A DNA stretch of 64,000 nt, from positions 1 through 64,000 of the forward strand of contig NZ_JABBXH010000001.1 of NCBI RefSeq assembly GCF_012932965.1, written 5' to 3'. Both the position numbers and the translations under genes were made by a program. This DNA is from Thalassotalea algicola. Lineage in GTDB: Bacteria; Pseudomonadota; Gammaproteobacteria; Enterobacterales; Alteromonadaceae. Shown here one piece after another: positions 38,990 to 49,143 of the stretch. The notes beneath the pieces were generated by a model, which was given only the letters and a program-made list of their open reading frames with translations, was not told where the DNA came from and did no database searches. Position 1 is the stretch's first letter. Each line of letters opens with the position of its first letter.

Positions 38990-39671
38990 TGTTTATCATC
39001 TCCAAAACTTTTTCAGCTGCGGCCTGCTCAGCTTTTCTGCGGCTAGTGCCCTTGGTAATAATTTCTTTCTGCGAAATTTCTGTTGTACATTTCACCGTAA
39101 ACTCTTGATTATGCGACTGACCTTTAATATCAATTACTTCATAACTGGGCAACGAAATTTTGCGGGCTTGAAGGTATTCCTGTAGACGAGTTTTAGGATC
39201 TTTTTGCGTGATACCTGGTTTGATTTCTGCCAAGCGAGGTTTAAACCATGTTAACACCTGCTGCTTACAAGTATTGATGTCTGAATCAAGATAGATTGCG
39301 CCAATTATCGCTTCTACAGCGTCTTCTAAAATGGAGTCTCGGCGGTGGCCACCACTTTTCTTTTCACCTGGTCCAAGAATTAAGTGTTCACCTAGTTTAA
39401 AGTCTCGTGCCATCTCTGCCAACGTTACACCACGAACTAAACTCGAACGCATACGAGTTAAGTCGCCTTCACTTTGTTTTGGAAATTGGGTAAATAGTTG
39501 CTCGGCTATTACAAATCCTAAAATAGAGTCTCCTAAAAACTCTAACCTTTCATTGTGCTCACCTTTAGCACTACGATGGGTTAACGCCTGTAACAATAAC
39601 CTTTGCTCGTTAAATTGGTAACCAATGCGTTTACTGAGCCGAGCTAAAGCTTCAGGGGTATTTCTGATCAC
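38976..39671 (-). CDS. rnc: ribonuclease III
   Basis: A 231-aa double-stranded-RNA endonuclease that processes rRNA precursors and some mRNAs. The catalytic signature [12 protein letters not shown] is at about residues 38-49, with the second acidic cluster [13 protein letters not shown] near 115. The C-terminal dsRNA-binding domain has [12 protein letters not shown] and [16 protein letters not shown]. Length is typical (226 in E. coli). It starts on the last base of the lepB stop codon. Confidence 0.97.
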   Translation of the reverse strand: MIRNTPEALARLSKRIGYQFNEQRLLLQALTHRSAKGEHNERLEFLGDSILGFVIAEQLFTQFPKQSEGDLTRMRSSLVRGVTLAEMARDFKLGEHLILGPGEKKSGGHRRDSILEDAVEAIIGAIYLDSDINTCKQQVLTWFKPRLAEIKPGITQKDPKTRLQEYLQARKISLPSYEVIDIKGQSHNQEFTVKCTTEISQKEIITKGTSRRKAEQAAAEKVLEMINNDNK

Positions 39672-40603
39672 TACTCAATTCCACCAATACGCGAGAAGCG
39701 AACCGAAGAAGGTATCCAGCTTGGCATCCAATCTGGTACCCAGCTATTCTCACCACGTTCAAATGCAAAGCTCATCCAAATAGCCACAGCTTCACCTACC
39801 AGATTTTCTTCTGGTACAAATCCCCAAAAACGGCCATCTAAACTATTATCGCGGTTGTCACCCATTACAAAATAGTGACCTTCCGGTACGACAAACTCAT
39901 CTCTTTGGCTTCCTTGTTGATTAAAGTAATGTGGCGTGCGCGGTAACGTATTGTCATTAACTAAAATTTGATGTGTTCGATTTGGCATACGTGAAGTGTA
40001 GCGAGTTAATTCGAAGCCATTATCTTTATATTCACCTTTTGCTTCAAAGTCTTGAATAACTTGCTCAAACTCAGGACATGTCGAATCTGAAGGTTGACAA
40101 GCAGGTTTGATATAAAGTGATTTATTACGATAAATAACACGATCACCAGGTAAACCAATAACACGTTTAATATAATCAATTTGTGGCTGAACTGGGTATT
40201 TAAACACCACTACGTCACCACGTTCTGGTAAACCGATTTCAATAAACTTATTACGTACTACCGGATCTTTTAAACCATAGTTAAATTTATTGACTAAAAT
40301 AAAGTCACCATCAAAAAGTGTTGGCATCATAGAGCCAGACGGTATTTGAAAAGGTTCATATAAAAATGACCGAAGAATAAGTACAAAGGCTATTACAGGG
40401 AAGATTTGCACTGCGGTATCTACTGCTGCCGAAGGCTCTTCAATCTTTGCTTTTTCTTCATCACTTAACGCCGCAACACTTTGTTCAAGTACTGCTGCTA
40501 ATTTAAGCTTACGCTGTGGCGCCAAATAAAATTTGTCAGCTATCCATACTATGCCAGTAACTAGTGTAACGATAACCAAAAATAGTGAAAAATAAACAGC
40601 CAT
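39671..40603 (-). CDS. lepB: signal peptidase I
   Basis: A 310-aa inner-membrane serine protease that removes signal peptides from exported proteins. Two N-terminal membrane segments are seen (about residues 2-22 and 66-84). The catalytic Ser lies in [12 protein letters not shown] and the Lys in [12 protein letters not shown]; the downstream [14 protein letters not shown] box is intact. Length is close to E. coli LepB (324). It follows lepA after seven bases; rnc starts at its stop codon. Confidence 0.97.
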   Translation of the reverse strand: MAVYFSLFLVIVTLVTGIVWIADKFYLAPQRKLKLAAVLEQSVAALSDEEKAKIEEPSAAVDTAVQIFPVIAFVLILRSFLYEPFQIPSGSMMPTLFDGDFILVNKFNYGLKDPVVRNKFIEIGLPERGDVVVFKYPVQPQIDYIKRVIGLPGDRVIYRNKSLYIKPACQPSDSTCPEFEQVIQDFEAKGEYKDNGFELTRYTSRMPNRTHQILVNDNTLPRTPHYFNQQGSQRDEFVVPEGHYFVMGDNRDNSLDGRFWGFVPEENLVGEAVAIWMSFAFERGENSWVPDWMPSWIPSSVRFSRIGGIE

Positions 40604-40610
40604 GTAAATC

Positions 40611-42401
40611 CTAGTTCTCTAATTTCAATACGGCTAAAAACGCTTCTTGTGGCACTTCAACGTTACCAACTTGCTTCATGCGTTTTTTACCTTCTTTTTG
40701 CTTCTGTAAAAGTTTCTTCTTACGACTAACATCACCACCATAACATTTTGCAGTTACATTTTTACGCAGCTGTTTAACCGTCGTACGCGCGATAACGTTA
40801 TTGCCTATGGCAGCTTGAATTGCAATATCAAACATTTGGCGATGGATTAATTCTTTAAGCTTCTCAACTAACATACGACCACGGGCTACTGAGTTACTGC
40901 GGTGAGTGATCATCGCCAGTGCATCAACGCGATCACCATTAATCATCACATCAGCTCGAACCATATCTGACGCTTCAAAACGTATAAAGTGATAATCAAG
41001 AGATGCATAGCCGCGAGAAGTTGATTTCAATTTATCAAAGAAATCCATTACCACTTCAGCCATAGGTAGTTCATAAGTAACAGCCACTTGATTACCGTGA
41101 TAAATAATATCTTTTTGTACGCCACGCTTTTCAATACACAAGGTAATTACATTACCTAAATGCTCCTGAGGCACTAAAATATTAGCCTGTACGATAGGTT
41201 CTCGAATTTCAGAAATTTCATTTACTGGCGGTAAATCTGCTGGATTATCAACAGAGATAACTTCACCTTTGGTTGTTTCTACTTCGTAGTTTACCGTTGG
41301 TGCAGTAGTGATTAAGTCAAGGTCATATTCACGGGCCAAACGCTCCTGAATAATTTCCATATGAAGCATACCTAAAAAGCCAATACGGAAACCAAAACCT
41401 AACGCTGATGAGTTCTCTGGTTCAAAAAATAGCGATGCATCATTCAAACTCAATTTGTTCAAAGCATCACGGAAGCTTTCATAATCATCTGAGCTAATCG
41501 GGAAAATACCTGCATACACTTGCGGCTGCGCTTTTTTAAATCCAGCTAAAGGTTGTGCAGCTTCTTTTTTATGAATGGTAATGGTATCACCAACTGGGGC
41601 ACCGTGAATTTCCTTAATACCAGCAATGATAAAGCCTACTTCACCGGTTCTTAAAATACCTGTTTCTGTTTGCTTGGGCGTGAAAATACCAACTTTATCG
41701 ATGATATGTGTTTGCCCAGTCGACATAACCACCATCTTATCGCCTTTTTTCACTTCACCATTCATGACACGAACTAGTGAAACAACGCCTTGGTAATTAT
41801 CAAACCAAGAATCGATAATCAGCGCTTGTAGGTGGTCATTTGGCTCACCTTCCGGTGCTGGAATATTTTCTACGATACACTCTAAAACATCTTCAATACC
41901 AATGCCCGTTTTAGCGGAACATGCCACAGCACCAGTTGCATCAATACCAATAATATCTTCGATTTCCTCACACACTCGATCAGGGTCGGCCTGAGGTAAA
42001 TCGATTTTATTTAAGATAGGTAAAACTTCAAGATCCATTTCGATAGCGGTATAACAATTCGCTACCGTTTGTGCTTCTACCCCTTGTCCTGCGTCGACAA
42101 CTAATAAAGCACCTTCACAAGAGGCAAGTGAACGAGAAACTTCATACGAGAAATCAACGTGACCAGGGGTATCGATAAAGTTTAACTGGTAAACCTCACC
42201 ATCTTTCGCCTTATAGTCTAAGGTCACACTTTGTGCTTTGATAGTAATACCACGTTCTTTTTCAAGATCCATGTTATCTAATACTTGAGCTTCCATTTCA
42301 CGATCGGAAAGGCCACCACAGTGTTGAATTAGTCGATCAGATAAAGTTGATTTGCCATGGTCAATGTGGGCAATTATTGAGAAGTTACGTATGTGCTTCA
42401 T
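40611..42401 (-). CDS. lepA: elongation factor 4 (LepA)
   Basis: A 596-aa ribosome-associated translational GTPase. G-domain motifs are [31 protein letters not shown] and NKIDLPQAD, followed by EF-G-like domains and the LepA-specific C-terminal domain ([20 protein letters not shown], residues about 555-574). The start MKHIRNFS is canonical and the length is exactly typical. It probably heads the lepA-lepB-rnc-era-recO-pdxJ-acpS operon; its promoter should lie in the long gap upstream. Confidence 0.98.
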   Translation of the reverse strand: MKHIRNFSIIAHIDHGKSTLSDRLIQHCGGLSDREMEAQVLDNMDLEKERGITIKAQSVTLDYKAKDGEVYQLNFIDTPGHVDFSYEVSRSLASCEGALLVVDAGQGVEAQTVANCYTAIEMDLEVLPILNKIDLPQADPDRVCEEIEDIIGIDATGAVACSAKTGIGIEDVLECIVENIPAPEGEPNDHLQALIIDSWFDNYQGVVSLVRVMNGEVKKGDKMVVMSTGQTHIIDKVGIFTPKQTETGILRTGEVGFIIAGIKEIHGAPVGDTITIHKKEAAQPLAGFKKAQPQVYAGIFPISSDDYESFRDALNKLSLNDASLFFEPENSSALGFGFRIGFLGMLHMEIIQERLAREYDLDLITTAPTVNYEVETTKGEVISVDNPADLPPVNEISEIREPIVQANILVPQEHLGNVITLCIEKRGVQKDIIYHGNQVAVTYELPMAEVVMDFFDKLKSTSRGYASLDYHFIRFEASDMVRADVMINGDRVDALAMITHRSNSVARGRMLVEKLKELIHRQMFDIAIQAAIGNNVIARTTVKQLRKNVTAKCYGGDVSRKKKLLQKQKEGKKRMKQVGNVEVPQEAFLAVLKLEN

Positions 42402-42873
42402 TTTAAAGGAGTTTACTCTTATGTGTTAACAGGATTTGCTAAACAGGGATCCTTAAAGGGGACCGAAAATTTTTTGGTAAGCATTATGATGCTTGATTTC
42501 GGTTTCCTACTGATTACTTAAATTGGCGGTATTATAAGCCAAGTAAAAGCTTAATGCTTGTATTTGTTTCCAACCTAAGCACTTAAAGACATGTTTAAAT
42601 CACAAGAAGCGCATGTGTATATAATTCAAATAGAACGTCAACATAGTGAATAACCTTTTCAAAGCGGTTACAATTACTTCTAACTCAATATGAACAAGTA
42701 TAATTCGATGATTTATTTATGCTTGGTCGGGAATATAACTTCGGGATGGAGTCAAAAACTTGGTATGAATTGTCGCCTTTTTCTCAAGAGCGGAAATTAC
42801 CCTACTTTCGCTGTCGCTATAACAGACAATTTAATAACCACTATTGATTAATTAGCGTGGCTATTCTTACAAG
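42402..42873. other. 472-bp gap upstream of lepA
   Basis: A/T-rich region between rseC and lepA, both on the minus strand. It must contain the lepA promoter and the end of the rpoE-rse transcript, but I see no strong terminator hairpin or clear consensus promoter. A plus-strand frame of 53 codons (42690-42851) lies here without a ribosome binding site or recognisable family, and is not called as a gene. Confidence 0.5.
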
Positions 42874-43341
42874 TTAACTAATATCAACAGCTAAAGAAGC
42901 GCTTACTTTTTGTTTTATTTGGGGTTGCAATGCTTTGTCTACTTCATGTTGGCTTACGCGATGTTTAGCAAATTTAAAGCCTAAATATCCACCTAAAAGT
43001 GCAAATAAAATGACAAATCCTTCACTGATAGTACCATTGTTAAAAAAACCAAACTGTGCAATTGCAGCAAAGCCAATCAGCCCAAGAATTGGCCATAAAT
43101 AAACTTGCCAAGCTACTGAAAGCAAGGCTTGTTCTGGGATAGAAATAAGTACTTTATCGCCAATATCGAAAGCTTCTTGTGTTGGTATTTCTAACATCAA
43201 TTTTGGCTGAGGGAAGGCTTTAGCTACTTGACCACTACCGCAATTATCGACCTGTTGGCATTGACTACAGCTTGATTTAACCTGACTCTGCACAACTACA
43301 CAATCAGGCTTTAAATCGACAACTGTCGCCAACTCTTCCAT
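42874..43341 (-). CDS. rseC: sigma-E regulatory protein RseC
   Basis: A 155-aa inner-membrane protein of the RseC/MucC family. The Cys-rich N-terminal cytoplasmic part (SSCSQC, DNCGSG; residues about 22-36) resembles that of RseC and RsxC-linked reducing systems for SoxR. Two membrane helices (about 77-95 and 103-123) follow, with a basic C-terminus. It starts on the last base of the rseB stop codon, as the fourth gene of the rpoE operon. Its role in sigma-E control is small in E. coli. Confidence 0.92.
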   Translation of the reverse strand: MEELATVVDLKPDCVVVQSQVKSSCSQCQQVDNCGSGQVAKAFPQPKLMLEIPTQEAFDIGDKVLISIPEQALLSVAWQVYLWPILGLIGFAAIAQFGFFNNGTISEGFVILFALLGGYLGFKFAKHRVSQHEVDKALQPQIKQKVSASLAVDIS

Positions 43342-44300
43342 TACTGTCCGCCTGCAGCATTCGGCGCAATAGAGTCAGCAATAGCTTTTGCTGTTACTGA
43401 AGGAATTTTACCAACAACACTGACTTCAATACCGTTATTCACTTGGTTAAGAACGACGGTCGCACCATTCATGACATACTCCATCGGGCGCTGTTTATCG
43501 GCACTCGGATTTACGTAAACAGAAATATCGACAAGACCATCATTAAACAACATAAATTCAACTGGCTGCTTGGTTTGGGTGACACGATGGCGGTTCGATT
43601 GAATACGTTCAAACCCCTCTGGTAGCCAATTGACTTGCCAAGCAAATGGTTGTTTCTCTGTATCAGGTAAAGTTAATACTTGCGGTAACTCTGCATTAGC
43701 TAGTTGATTTAAACTCTCCGCAGGTTTTTCGGTAATTTCCAAGTGGGTAAATTGGATTTGCTCTAGCAATTGCCCTTTACGCGTAATAAGAGCCATCTTC
43801 AATGGCAGGCCGCTTTCCATATCTAGCCATAGCCAATGACCGAATCGATGGCCATCTCTTGAGACTATTCGAATTAACTGAGCTGACTTTCCCAACACAC
43901 GACTACGCCCTACCGATATAAACTCATAGTTCTCAATAAGTGCAGTAATATCTTGACGATAAATAGCAGGAATGGGGCCACTAATATGGTTTGCATTCAC
44001 TGAATATGGCGGTAGTTCAGGCTCTATATAACTTACCACTTGCCCTTTACGCAACACGTCTCTACGAGGACCATTGAGTAATGAAAGAATTTCTAATTCA
44101 GTGTTAGTTTCATCTACCCCGTGAAACCAATGGTAAGGTTCCGCTTGGTTATTTTTGACAACAACGAATGAGGTATTAAAGTTTAGCGTATTGAGTGATT
44201 GTGACAGGCGTTTAAGCCAAGATTCGGCTTGTTCATTTTCCATCGCTATTGCTGAAAAGCTTGTGCTTAACAGCAATAGCAAACTACTGATTAATTTCAT
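43341..44300 (-). CDS. rseB: sigma-E regulatory protein RseB (MucB)
   Basis: A 319-aa periplasmic protein that binds the RseA periplasmic domain and protects it from DegS, releasing it when it senses off-pathway lipopolysaccharide. A signal peptide (about residues 1-18, ending SAIA) precedes the LolA-like N-terminal domain (WLKRLSQSLNTLNFNTSFVV to about 190, with WFHGVDETNTELEIL and HRFGHWLWLDMESGLPLKM). The C-terminal domain spans about 210-315. Length matches E. coli RseB (318). It overlaps rseA by four bases. Confidence 0.95.
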   Translation of the reverse strand: MKLISSLLLLLSTSFSAIAMENEQAESWLKRLSQSLNTLNFNTSFVVVKNNQAEPYHWFHGVDETNTELEILSLLNGPRRDVLRKGQVVSYIEPELPPYSVNANHISGPIPAIYRQDITALIENYEFISVGRSRVLGKSAQLIRIVSRDGHRFGHWLWLDMESGLPLKMALITRKGQLLEQIQFTHLEITEKPAESLNQLANAELPQVLTLPDTEKQPFAWQVNWLPEGFERIQSNRHRVTQTKQPVEFMLFNDGLVDISVYVNPSADKQRPMEYVMNGATVVLNQVNNGIEVSVVGKIPSVTAKAIADSIAPNAAGGQ

Positions 44301-44905
44301 TTAGGCGTATCTTCTACCTGCTCTTGAGCTTGAGTTTCACCATTATTAGACGCCTCTTTTGTTACGGCACTAAGTTTAACTTGCTGATTATGATCAGCGA
44401 GTAAAGCTTGAAAACGTCTTTGCTGTTCGATGTAAGCTTGCTTTTGAGCTGCGCGATTTGGTGATTGGTAGTTTAAACTGACTGGGTCAGCAACGCCAGC
44501 AATTGGGTAAGTTTGAATGACTTGTTGATGAGGAACGCTTTGTTCATTTTCAGCAACATTAGTTGTTTGTACACCTAATATCATTAAACCAGCAGCAGAA
44601 GCAGCAATAGCGACTTGACCAAAAGGCTTAGCCAATTGCACCACTTTGGCTTTAGTCGCTTGAATGAATTTATTACGACGAGGTGCCAATACGGTAGGTT
44701 CTTCAGCAATTGCCTGAGCGATTTGCGTCGATAAGTCTAAACGAATAGATTCTGGCGTATCGTCACGCAATACGTCACCTATCAAATGATAATTTTCCCA
44801 GCGTTGAGCGGACTCTTGCTCATTTAGCACACTGTCAAGTTTTTCCACGTCTTGCTTGTAGTTATCCATCAAGCCAGAGACGGTTTCAAACTTACTTTCA
44901 CTCAT
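44297..44905 (-). CDS. rseA: anti-sigma-E factor RseA
   Basis: A 202-aa single-pass inner-membrane protein that holds sigma-E inactive. The cytoplasmic N-terminal domain shows LMDNYKQDVEKLDSVLN and WENYHLIGDVLRDD (residues about 12-50), the RseA sigma-binding pattern. One membrane helix lies at about 100-117 (QVAIAASAAGLMILGV), and the periplasmic tail is rich in Gln. In other gammaproteobacteria it is cut in turn by DegS and RseP under envelope stress. It follows rpoE after 49 bases. Confidence 0.95.
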   Translation of the reverse strand: MSESKFETVSGLMDNYKQDVEKLDSVLNEQESAQRWENYHLIGDVLRDDTPESIRLDLSTQIAQAIAEEPTVLAPRRNKFIQATKAKVVQLAKPFGQVAIAASAAGLMILGVQTTNVAENEQSVPHQQVIQTYPIAGVADPVSLNYQSPNRAAQKQAYIEQQRRFQALLADHNQQVKLSAVTKEASNNGETQAQEQVEDTPK

Positions 44906-44954
44906 AAAAACACCTTATCTAAATATTAGCGCTGTAATTATTATTACTGCAATT

Positions 44955-45533
44955 TTAGCGTTGCAACAAAGGACTAATTTTCTTATCAATTGCATCACGT
45001 GCTCTAAATATTCTTGAGCGCACAGTGCCTACAGGGCACTCCATAATTGTCGCAATTTCTTCGTAACTTAACCCTTCAATTTCCCTAAAGTTAATTGCCA
45101 ATCGCAAATCTTCAGGTAATTGCTCCATCGTTTCAAAAACGACGCGTTTAATTTCTTCTGTAAGCAGCACACGTTCTGGAGAAGCATTTTCTCTCAGAGC
45201 ATCGCCACCCTCATAAAACTCTGCATCTTCCACCTCAACATCAGTACTAGGTGGCTTTCTGCTACCTGCGACCATGTGGTTTTTAGCGCAGTTTACTGCT
45301 ATTCGATATAGCCAAGTATAAAAGGCACTTTCACCTCTAAAATTTGGCAATGCTCGATAAGCCTTAATAAATGCCTCTTGTACAATATCTGGAACATCAG
45401 CTTGGTTTTTCACATATCGGCTAACCAAGCTGGAAACTTTTATTTGGTATTTCTTTACCAAAAGATTAAAAGCCCCTTTATCTCCTCGTTGTACTTTCTC
45501 GACCAATTCCTGATCGATTCTCTGTTCGCTCAT
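44955..45533 (-). CDS. rpoE: RNA polymerase sigma factor RpoE (sigma-24)
   Basis: A 192-aa ECF sigma factor for the envelope stress response. Region 2: YVKNQADVPDIVQEAFIKAYRALPNF and FYTWLYRIAVNCAKNH; region 4: LPEDLRLAINFREIEGLSYEEIA and CPVGTVRSRIFRARDAI. The canonical start MSEQRIDQELV at 45533 has AGGAG upstream, at a slightly long spacing of 11; the TTG at 45542 would be too close. It leads the operon rpoE-rseA-rseB-rseC, and a candidate sigma-E promoter is found upstream. Confidence 0.97.
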   Translation of the reverse strand: MSEQRIDQELVEKVQRGDKGAFNLLVKKYQIKVSSLVSRYVKNQADVPDIVQEAFIKAYRALPNFRGESAFYTWLYRIAVNCAKNHMVAGSRKPPSTDVEVEDAEFYEGGDALRENASPERVLLTEEIKRVVFETMEQLPEDLRLAINFREIEGLSYEEIATIMECPVGTVRSRIFRARDAIDKKISPLLQR

Positions 45534-45595
45534 GTGAGCCAATACTCCTAAAAAACTACTTTCATCTACATCTGGCTCAAGACAAACGCAATTGT

Positions 45596-45622
45596 TATGA
45601 CTATACGTATTTAATAAAGTTC
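45596..45622 (-). promoter_or_regulatory. candidate sigma-E promoter of rpoE
   Basis: On the minus strand, GAACTT (45622-45617) and GTCATA (45601-45596) are separated by 15 bases, matching the sigma-E consensus (GGAACTT, N15, GTCNAA) with one mismatch in the -10. The site is about 60 bases upstream of the rpoE start, so it fits the known autoregulation of rpoE. Confidence 0.6.
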
Positions 45623-45794
45623 GAAAAAATACAAAAAAAATTACGTTTTATTTGAATATCGTGTGTAAATCACTATTCCGTGCGCCATTTACACGCTAAA
45701 ATTCGATTCTATTTAGATTAACTGAATATTGCTTTTTTTACACGTGCAAAAGCGACTTACGGCAATAAGTAAGTAGATCACGACCGGAAAAATT

Positions 45795-47390
45795 ATGAGT
45801 AAACAACACAATTGCGATGTTTTAATTATTGGCAGCGGTGCGGCTGGTTTAACCTTAGCATTACACCTTGCACAAAATGCTGACGTAATTGTACTCAGTA
45901 AAGGGCCAATTAATGAAGGGTCTACGTTTTACGCTCAAGGCGGTATTGCCGCGGTTTTTGATGAAAACGACAGTATAGACTCCCACGTCGAAGACACGCT
46001 AGTTGCTGGTGCCGGACTTTGCGAAGAAGACGTAGTTCGTTTTACTGCGGAAAATGCGAAAGCCTGTTTAGAGTGGTTAATAGAACAAGGAGTCAACTTT
46101 GATCAAGAACCTGGAGAAAACGGCGAAGCTAAGTACCATTTAACGCGTGAAGGCGGTCATAGTCATCGTAGAATATTGCATGCAGCAGATGCTACAGGTC
46201 AAGCAGTACAAGAAACACTAGTAACTCGTATTAAACAGCACAGCCGTATTCGTGTATTTGAACGGTACAACGCTATTGATTTAATTAATCAAGACCGCAA
46301 CGACCAAAAAGCTTGTATAGGTGCCTATATTTGGAACCGAAATAGTGAAAAGGTTGAAAGCATTCATGCGCGAAAAACGATTTTGGCGACAGGTGGCGCA
46401 AGTAAAGTTTATCAATATACGTCAAACCCCGACGTAGCCAGTGGTGATGGTATAGCCATGGCATGGCGCGCAGGTTGTCGTGTCGCGAATATGGAATTTA
46501 ATCAATTCCATCCTACATGCCTATTTCATCCGAGTGCCGGCACCTTTTTATTAACGGAAGCTTTGCGAGGTGAAGGGGCAATATTAAGACGTCCGAACGG
46601 CAGTCGTTTTATGCCAGAATTTGACGAGCGAGCAGAATTAGCACCGCGTGATATTGTAGCCCGCGCTATTGATTACGAAATGAAGCGACTTGGTGCAGAT
46701 TGCATGTATTTAGATATTAGCCATAAATCTGCTGACTTTATTAAGCAACACTTCCCGACGATTTATCAAAAAACTAAGTCGCTTGGTATAGACATGACAA
46801 AACAACCAATTCCTGTCGTACCTGCAGCACACTACACTTGTGGCGGTGTCATGATTGATAAATCAGGCAAAACCGACATAGACAATTTATATGCTATTGG
46901 TGAAGTAGCCTACACAGGCCTGCACGGTGCAAACCGTATGGCAAGCAACTCTTTATTAGAATGCCTAGTATTTGCTCGAGCCGCAGCAAAAGACATTACC
47001 AATAGCCTAAAAACCTATGAAAAATACATTAAACTCCCTCACTGGGATGAAAGTCGAGTAACCGATTCTGACGAAGAAGTCGTCATTCAACATAACTGGC
47101 ACGAGCTAAGACTATTTATGTGGGACTATGTCGGTATAGTTCGGACCAGTAAGCGCCTAGAGCGCGCACTTCATCGTGTTGAGCTATTGCAAATGGAAAT
47201 TGACGATTACTATCGTCATTTTAGAGTAAGCAATAACTTACTCGAACTTAGAAACCTAGTTCAAGTTGCTGAACTTATTATAAAAAGTGCCATGCAGCGT
47301 AAAGAAAGCCGAGGACTTCATTACACGCTAGATTATCCAGATTTAATTGAAAACTCGAGTAGCACAATATTGTCGCCTAAAGCGACTTAA
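45795..47390 (+). CDS. nadB: L-aspartate oxidase
   Basis: A 531-aa FAD enzyme that oxidises L-aspartate to iminoaspartate, the first step of NAD synthesis. The FAD-binding [18 protein letters not shown] is at the N-terminus, followed by [34 protein letters not shown] and the active-site [13 protein letters not shown]; the C-terminal part has [10 protein letters not shown] and [23 protein letters not shown]. Length is close to E. coli NadB (540). It is divergent from rpoE, about 260 bases away, the usual arrangement. Confidence 0.97.
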   Translation: MSKQHNCDVLIIGSGAAGLTLALHLAQNADVIVLSKGPINEGSTFYAQGGIAAVFDENDSIDSHVEDTLVAGAGLCEEDVVRFTAENAKACLEWLIEQGVNFDQEPGENGEAKYHLTREGGHSHRRILHAADATGQAVQETLVTRIKQHSRIRVFERYNAIDLINQDRNDQKACIGAYIWNRNSEKVESIHARKTILATGGASKVYQYTSNPDVASGDGIAMAWRAGCRVANMEFNQFHPTCLFHPSAGTFLLTEALRGEGAILRRPNGSRFMPEFDERAELAPRDIVARAIDYEMKRLGADCMYLDISHKSADFIKQHFPTIYQKTKSLGIDMTKQPIPVVPAAHYTCGGVMIDKSGKTDIDNLYAIGEVAYTGLHGANRMASNSLLECLVFARAAAKDITNSLKTYEKYIKLPHWDESRVTDSDEEVVIQHNWHELRLFMWDYVGIVRTSKRLERALHRVELLQMEIDDYYRHFRVSNNLLELRNLVQVAELIIKSAMQRKESRGLHYTLDYPDLIENSSSTILSPKAT

Positions 47391-47844
47391 CTAAATAGCT
47401 AAGATGGGAAGTTTGTTCTCGGTTCAACTCAAATCGCGGAACAAAAACCTGTTTGCATTGATTTATATTAGACGGCGAACTCGTTGCTTTCATGCTTAAC
47501 CAAAAGCCTAAGCCATTCTTTCGGCTATTATTTGTTAGTAGAAATGTTTGACCATTCAATAACAATGCAGCACTCGGTAAAGCAATTGTAATCAGGACTT
47601 CATCACTTGTATAAAATAATGAAGACAGCTGTTTTACCAATAACGCGGAGCACATTAAAATAGCAAATACACATTGCCAAAGTAATAACGCATTTTCTAT
47701 AAAATAAAAGGCACTGCATAGTGCCCAAATAGTCGTTATGGAAAATAGTGAAATACGCTCAAAATTAAGCGCTTTAAAACGAATATTACACTTTGATTCG
47801 CTTAAGAATGATTTGTACGATTTCGTTAAGTGCAGCGTCTTCAC
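47377..47844 (-). CDS. membrane protein behind sdhE, YgfX/CptA-like
   Basis: A protein of about 155 aa with two hydrophobic segments (about residues 32-48 and 51-70) and a C-terminal domain of about 80 aa, the layout of YgfX (CptA), which in E. coli is encoded next to sdhE. Sequence similarity cannot be confirmed by eye. The start is uncertain: the frame is open into sdhE, and GTG 47844 is a reasonable choice; no ATG lies behind the sdhE stop at a suitable place. It overlaps sdhE by roughly 60 bases and the end of nadB by 14 bases on the other strand. Confidence 0.55.
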   Translation of the reverse strand: MKTLHLTKSYKSFLSESKCNIRFKALNFERISLFSITTIWALCSAFYFIENALLLWQCVFAILMCSALLVKQLSSLFYTSDEVLITIALPSAALLLNGQTFLLTNNSRKNGLGFWLSMKATSSPSNINQCKQVFVPRFELNREQTSHLSYLVKSL

Positions 47845-48037
47845 ATTTTTCGTGTCCCATAAACCAAGCAAATAATTCAGGATCATCACATTCTAATAAA
47901 CGTTCAAATTCTTTTTGTTGCTGCTCAGTAAGCTGGTCATAAGCTTGATCTACAAATGGCATAAATAGTACATCTAATTCCAACATACCACGGCGACATG
48001 CCCATTTTAGGCGTGCTTTATTCTTAGCTAATGACAT
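47786..48037 (-). CDS. sdhE: FAD assembly factor SdhE
   Basis: An 83-aa cytosolic protein that promotes covalent attachment of FAD to succinate dehydrogenase and fumarate reductase. The family motif RRGMLELDVLF (RGxxE core, residues 15-25) is intact, followed by YDQLTEQQQKEFERLLECDDPELFAWF with the typical spacing. Length matches E. coli SdhE (88). It is divergent from ygfZ, with the YgfX-like gene downstream; this same neighbourhood is found in E. coli. Also known as CptB/YgfY. Confidence 0.95.
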   Translation of the reverse strand: MSLAKNKARLKWACRRGMLELDVLFMPFVDQAYDQLTEQQQKEFERLLECDDPELFAWFMGHEKCEDAALNEIVQIILKRIKV

Positions 48038-48165
48038 AATTTTCCCTTTTCATTCAATCTAGATATATTCTAACAATTTCACAAATAAAATCGCAGCTTT
48101 AGCTTGTTTTTTTTCAAAATGCCTATACTTGTATTTCAACGACTCTTCAAATCTTTACATGATAG

Positions 48166-49128
48166 ATGACAGACGCACGACCCAATTTAGATACATTACC
48201 CAATAACTTCATTATTCCCTTGCCACAACTTTCTGCGATTCGCTTGAGAGGCGAAGAACAGCAAAAATATTTGCAAAGTCAGGTAACCTGTGACGTTAAT
48301 GAGCGTAACAGCCAGAGTTTGCAGCATGGCGCTCACTGTGATGCTAAAGGTAAAGTACTTTCAGTTTTTCGCTTAGTTGAGCACCAACAAGCATTATTGC
48401 TTATTCAGCCAGAAGAGAGCTTAACCTTGTCATTAGCAGAGCTTAAGAAATTCGGCGTATTTGCTAAAGTGGAAATTGAGCAAGCAACAGATATCGCTTT
48501 TGCCGCTTTTGTAGGTGACGATAATGCCCAAGCTTTGCAAACTAAACTGGGACAGCTACCTGATGAATCGACTCCAGTTGTCCATCTAGATGATGTCAGT
48601 GTTGTGTATTTGGCAGGTAATATCCATCGCTATTTAGTGATTACTGCGGTTGAGACATTGGCAACATTAGTCGATAACACGAATTCCCCCGTTGTCGACA
48701 GTGATGTATGGCAATTACTCGAAATCTCTGAAGGATTTCCGTGCCTCGGTACCGACTCCGTACAACACTATGTACCTCAAATGCTGAACTTAGACCAAAT
48801 CAATGGCATCAGCTTTACTAAAGGTTGTTATTTAGGGCAAGAGACAGTTGCACGAATGCAATATTTAGGAAAAAACAAAAAAATGATGGTGCAACTTGTA
48901 GGCAAATATAACGGTTTACTGAGTGAGGACATCGCCGTTGAAAAGCAGCTAGGAGAAAATTGGCGCTCAGCTGGCGAAGTACTTAACTATTATCAAGCCA
49001 CTGATGGCAGTTCATATATACAAGCAGTTGTCGGAAATGATATTGCTGAACAACAAGCTTTACGAGTAAAAGGTATGCCCGAGATTGAGCTAAGCTTAGT
49101 AACATTACCTTATACTTCTACTTCTTAA
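48166..49128 (+). CDS. ygfZ: tRNA-modifying / Fe-S cluster protein YgfZ
   Basis: A 320-aa folate-binding protein related to the T-protein of glycine cleavage. It helps the assembly or repair of some iron-sulphur enzymes such as MiaB. The diagnostic motif KGCYLGQETVARMQY (K-G-C-Y/F-x-G-Q-E) is at residues about 222-236, with LSAIRLRGEEQQKYLQSQVTCD-type N-terminal region (residues 22-43) and GAHCDAKGKVLS near 57. Length matches E. coli YgfZ (326). It is divergent from sdhE. Confidence 0.93.
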   Translation: MTDARPNLDTLPNNFIIPLPQLSAIRLRGEEQQKYLQSQVTCDVNERNSQSLQHGAHCDAKGKVLSVFRLVEHQQALLLIQPEESLTLSLAELKKFGVFAKVEIEQATDIAFAAFVGDDNAQALQTKLGQLPDESTPVVHLDDVSVVYLAGNIHRYLVITAVETLATLVDNTNSPVVDSDVWQLLEISEGFPCLGTDSVQHYVPQMLNLDQINGISFTKGCYLGQETVARMQYLGKNKKMMVQLVGKYNGLLSEDIAVEKQLGENWRSAGEVLNYYQATDGSSYIQAVVGNDIAEQQALRVKGMPEIELSLVTLPYTSTS

Positions 49129-49143
49129 CTATTTAGGACCCCT

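Noticed and set aside
42690-42851. Plus-strand frame of 53 codons upstream of lepA
   Set aside because: No ribosome binding site, no recognisable family; kept only as a remark on the gap.
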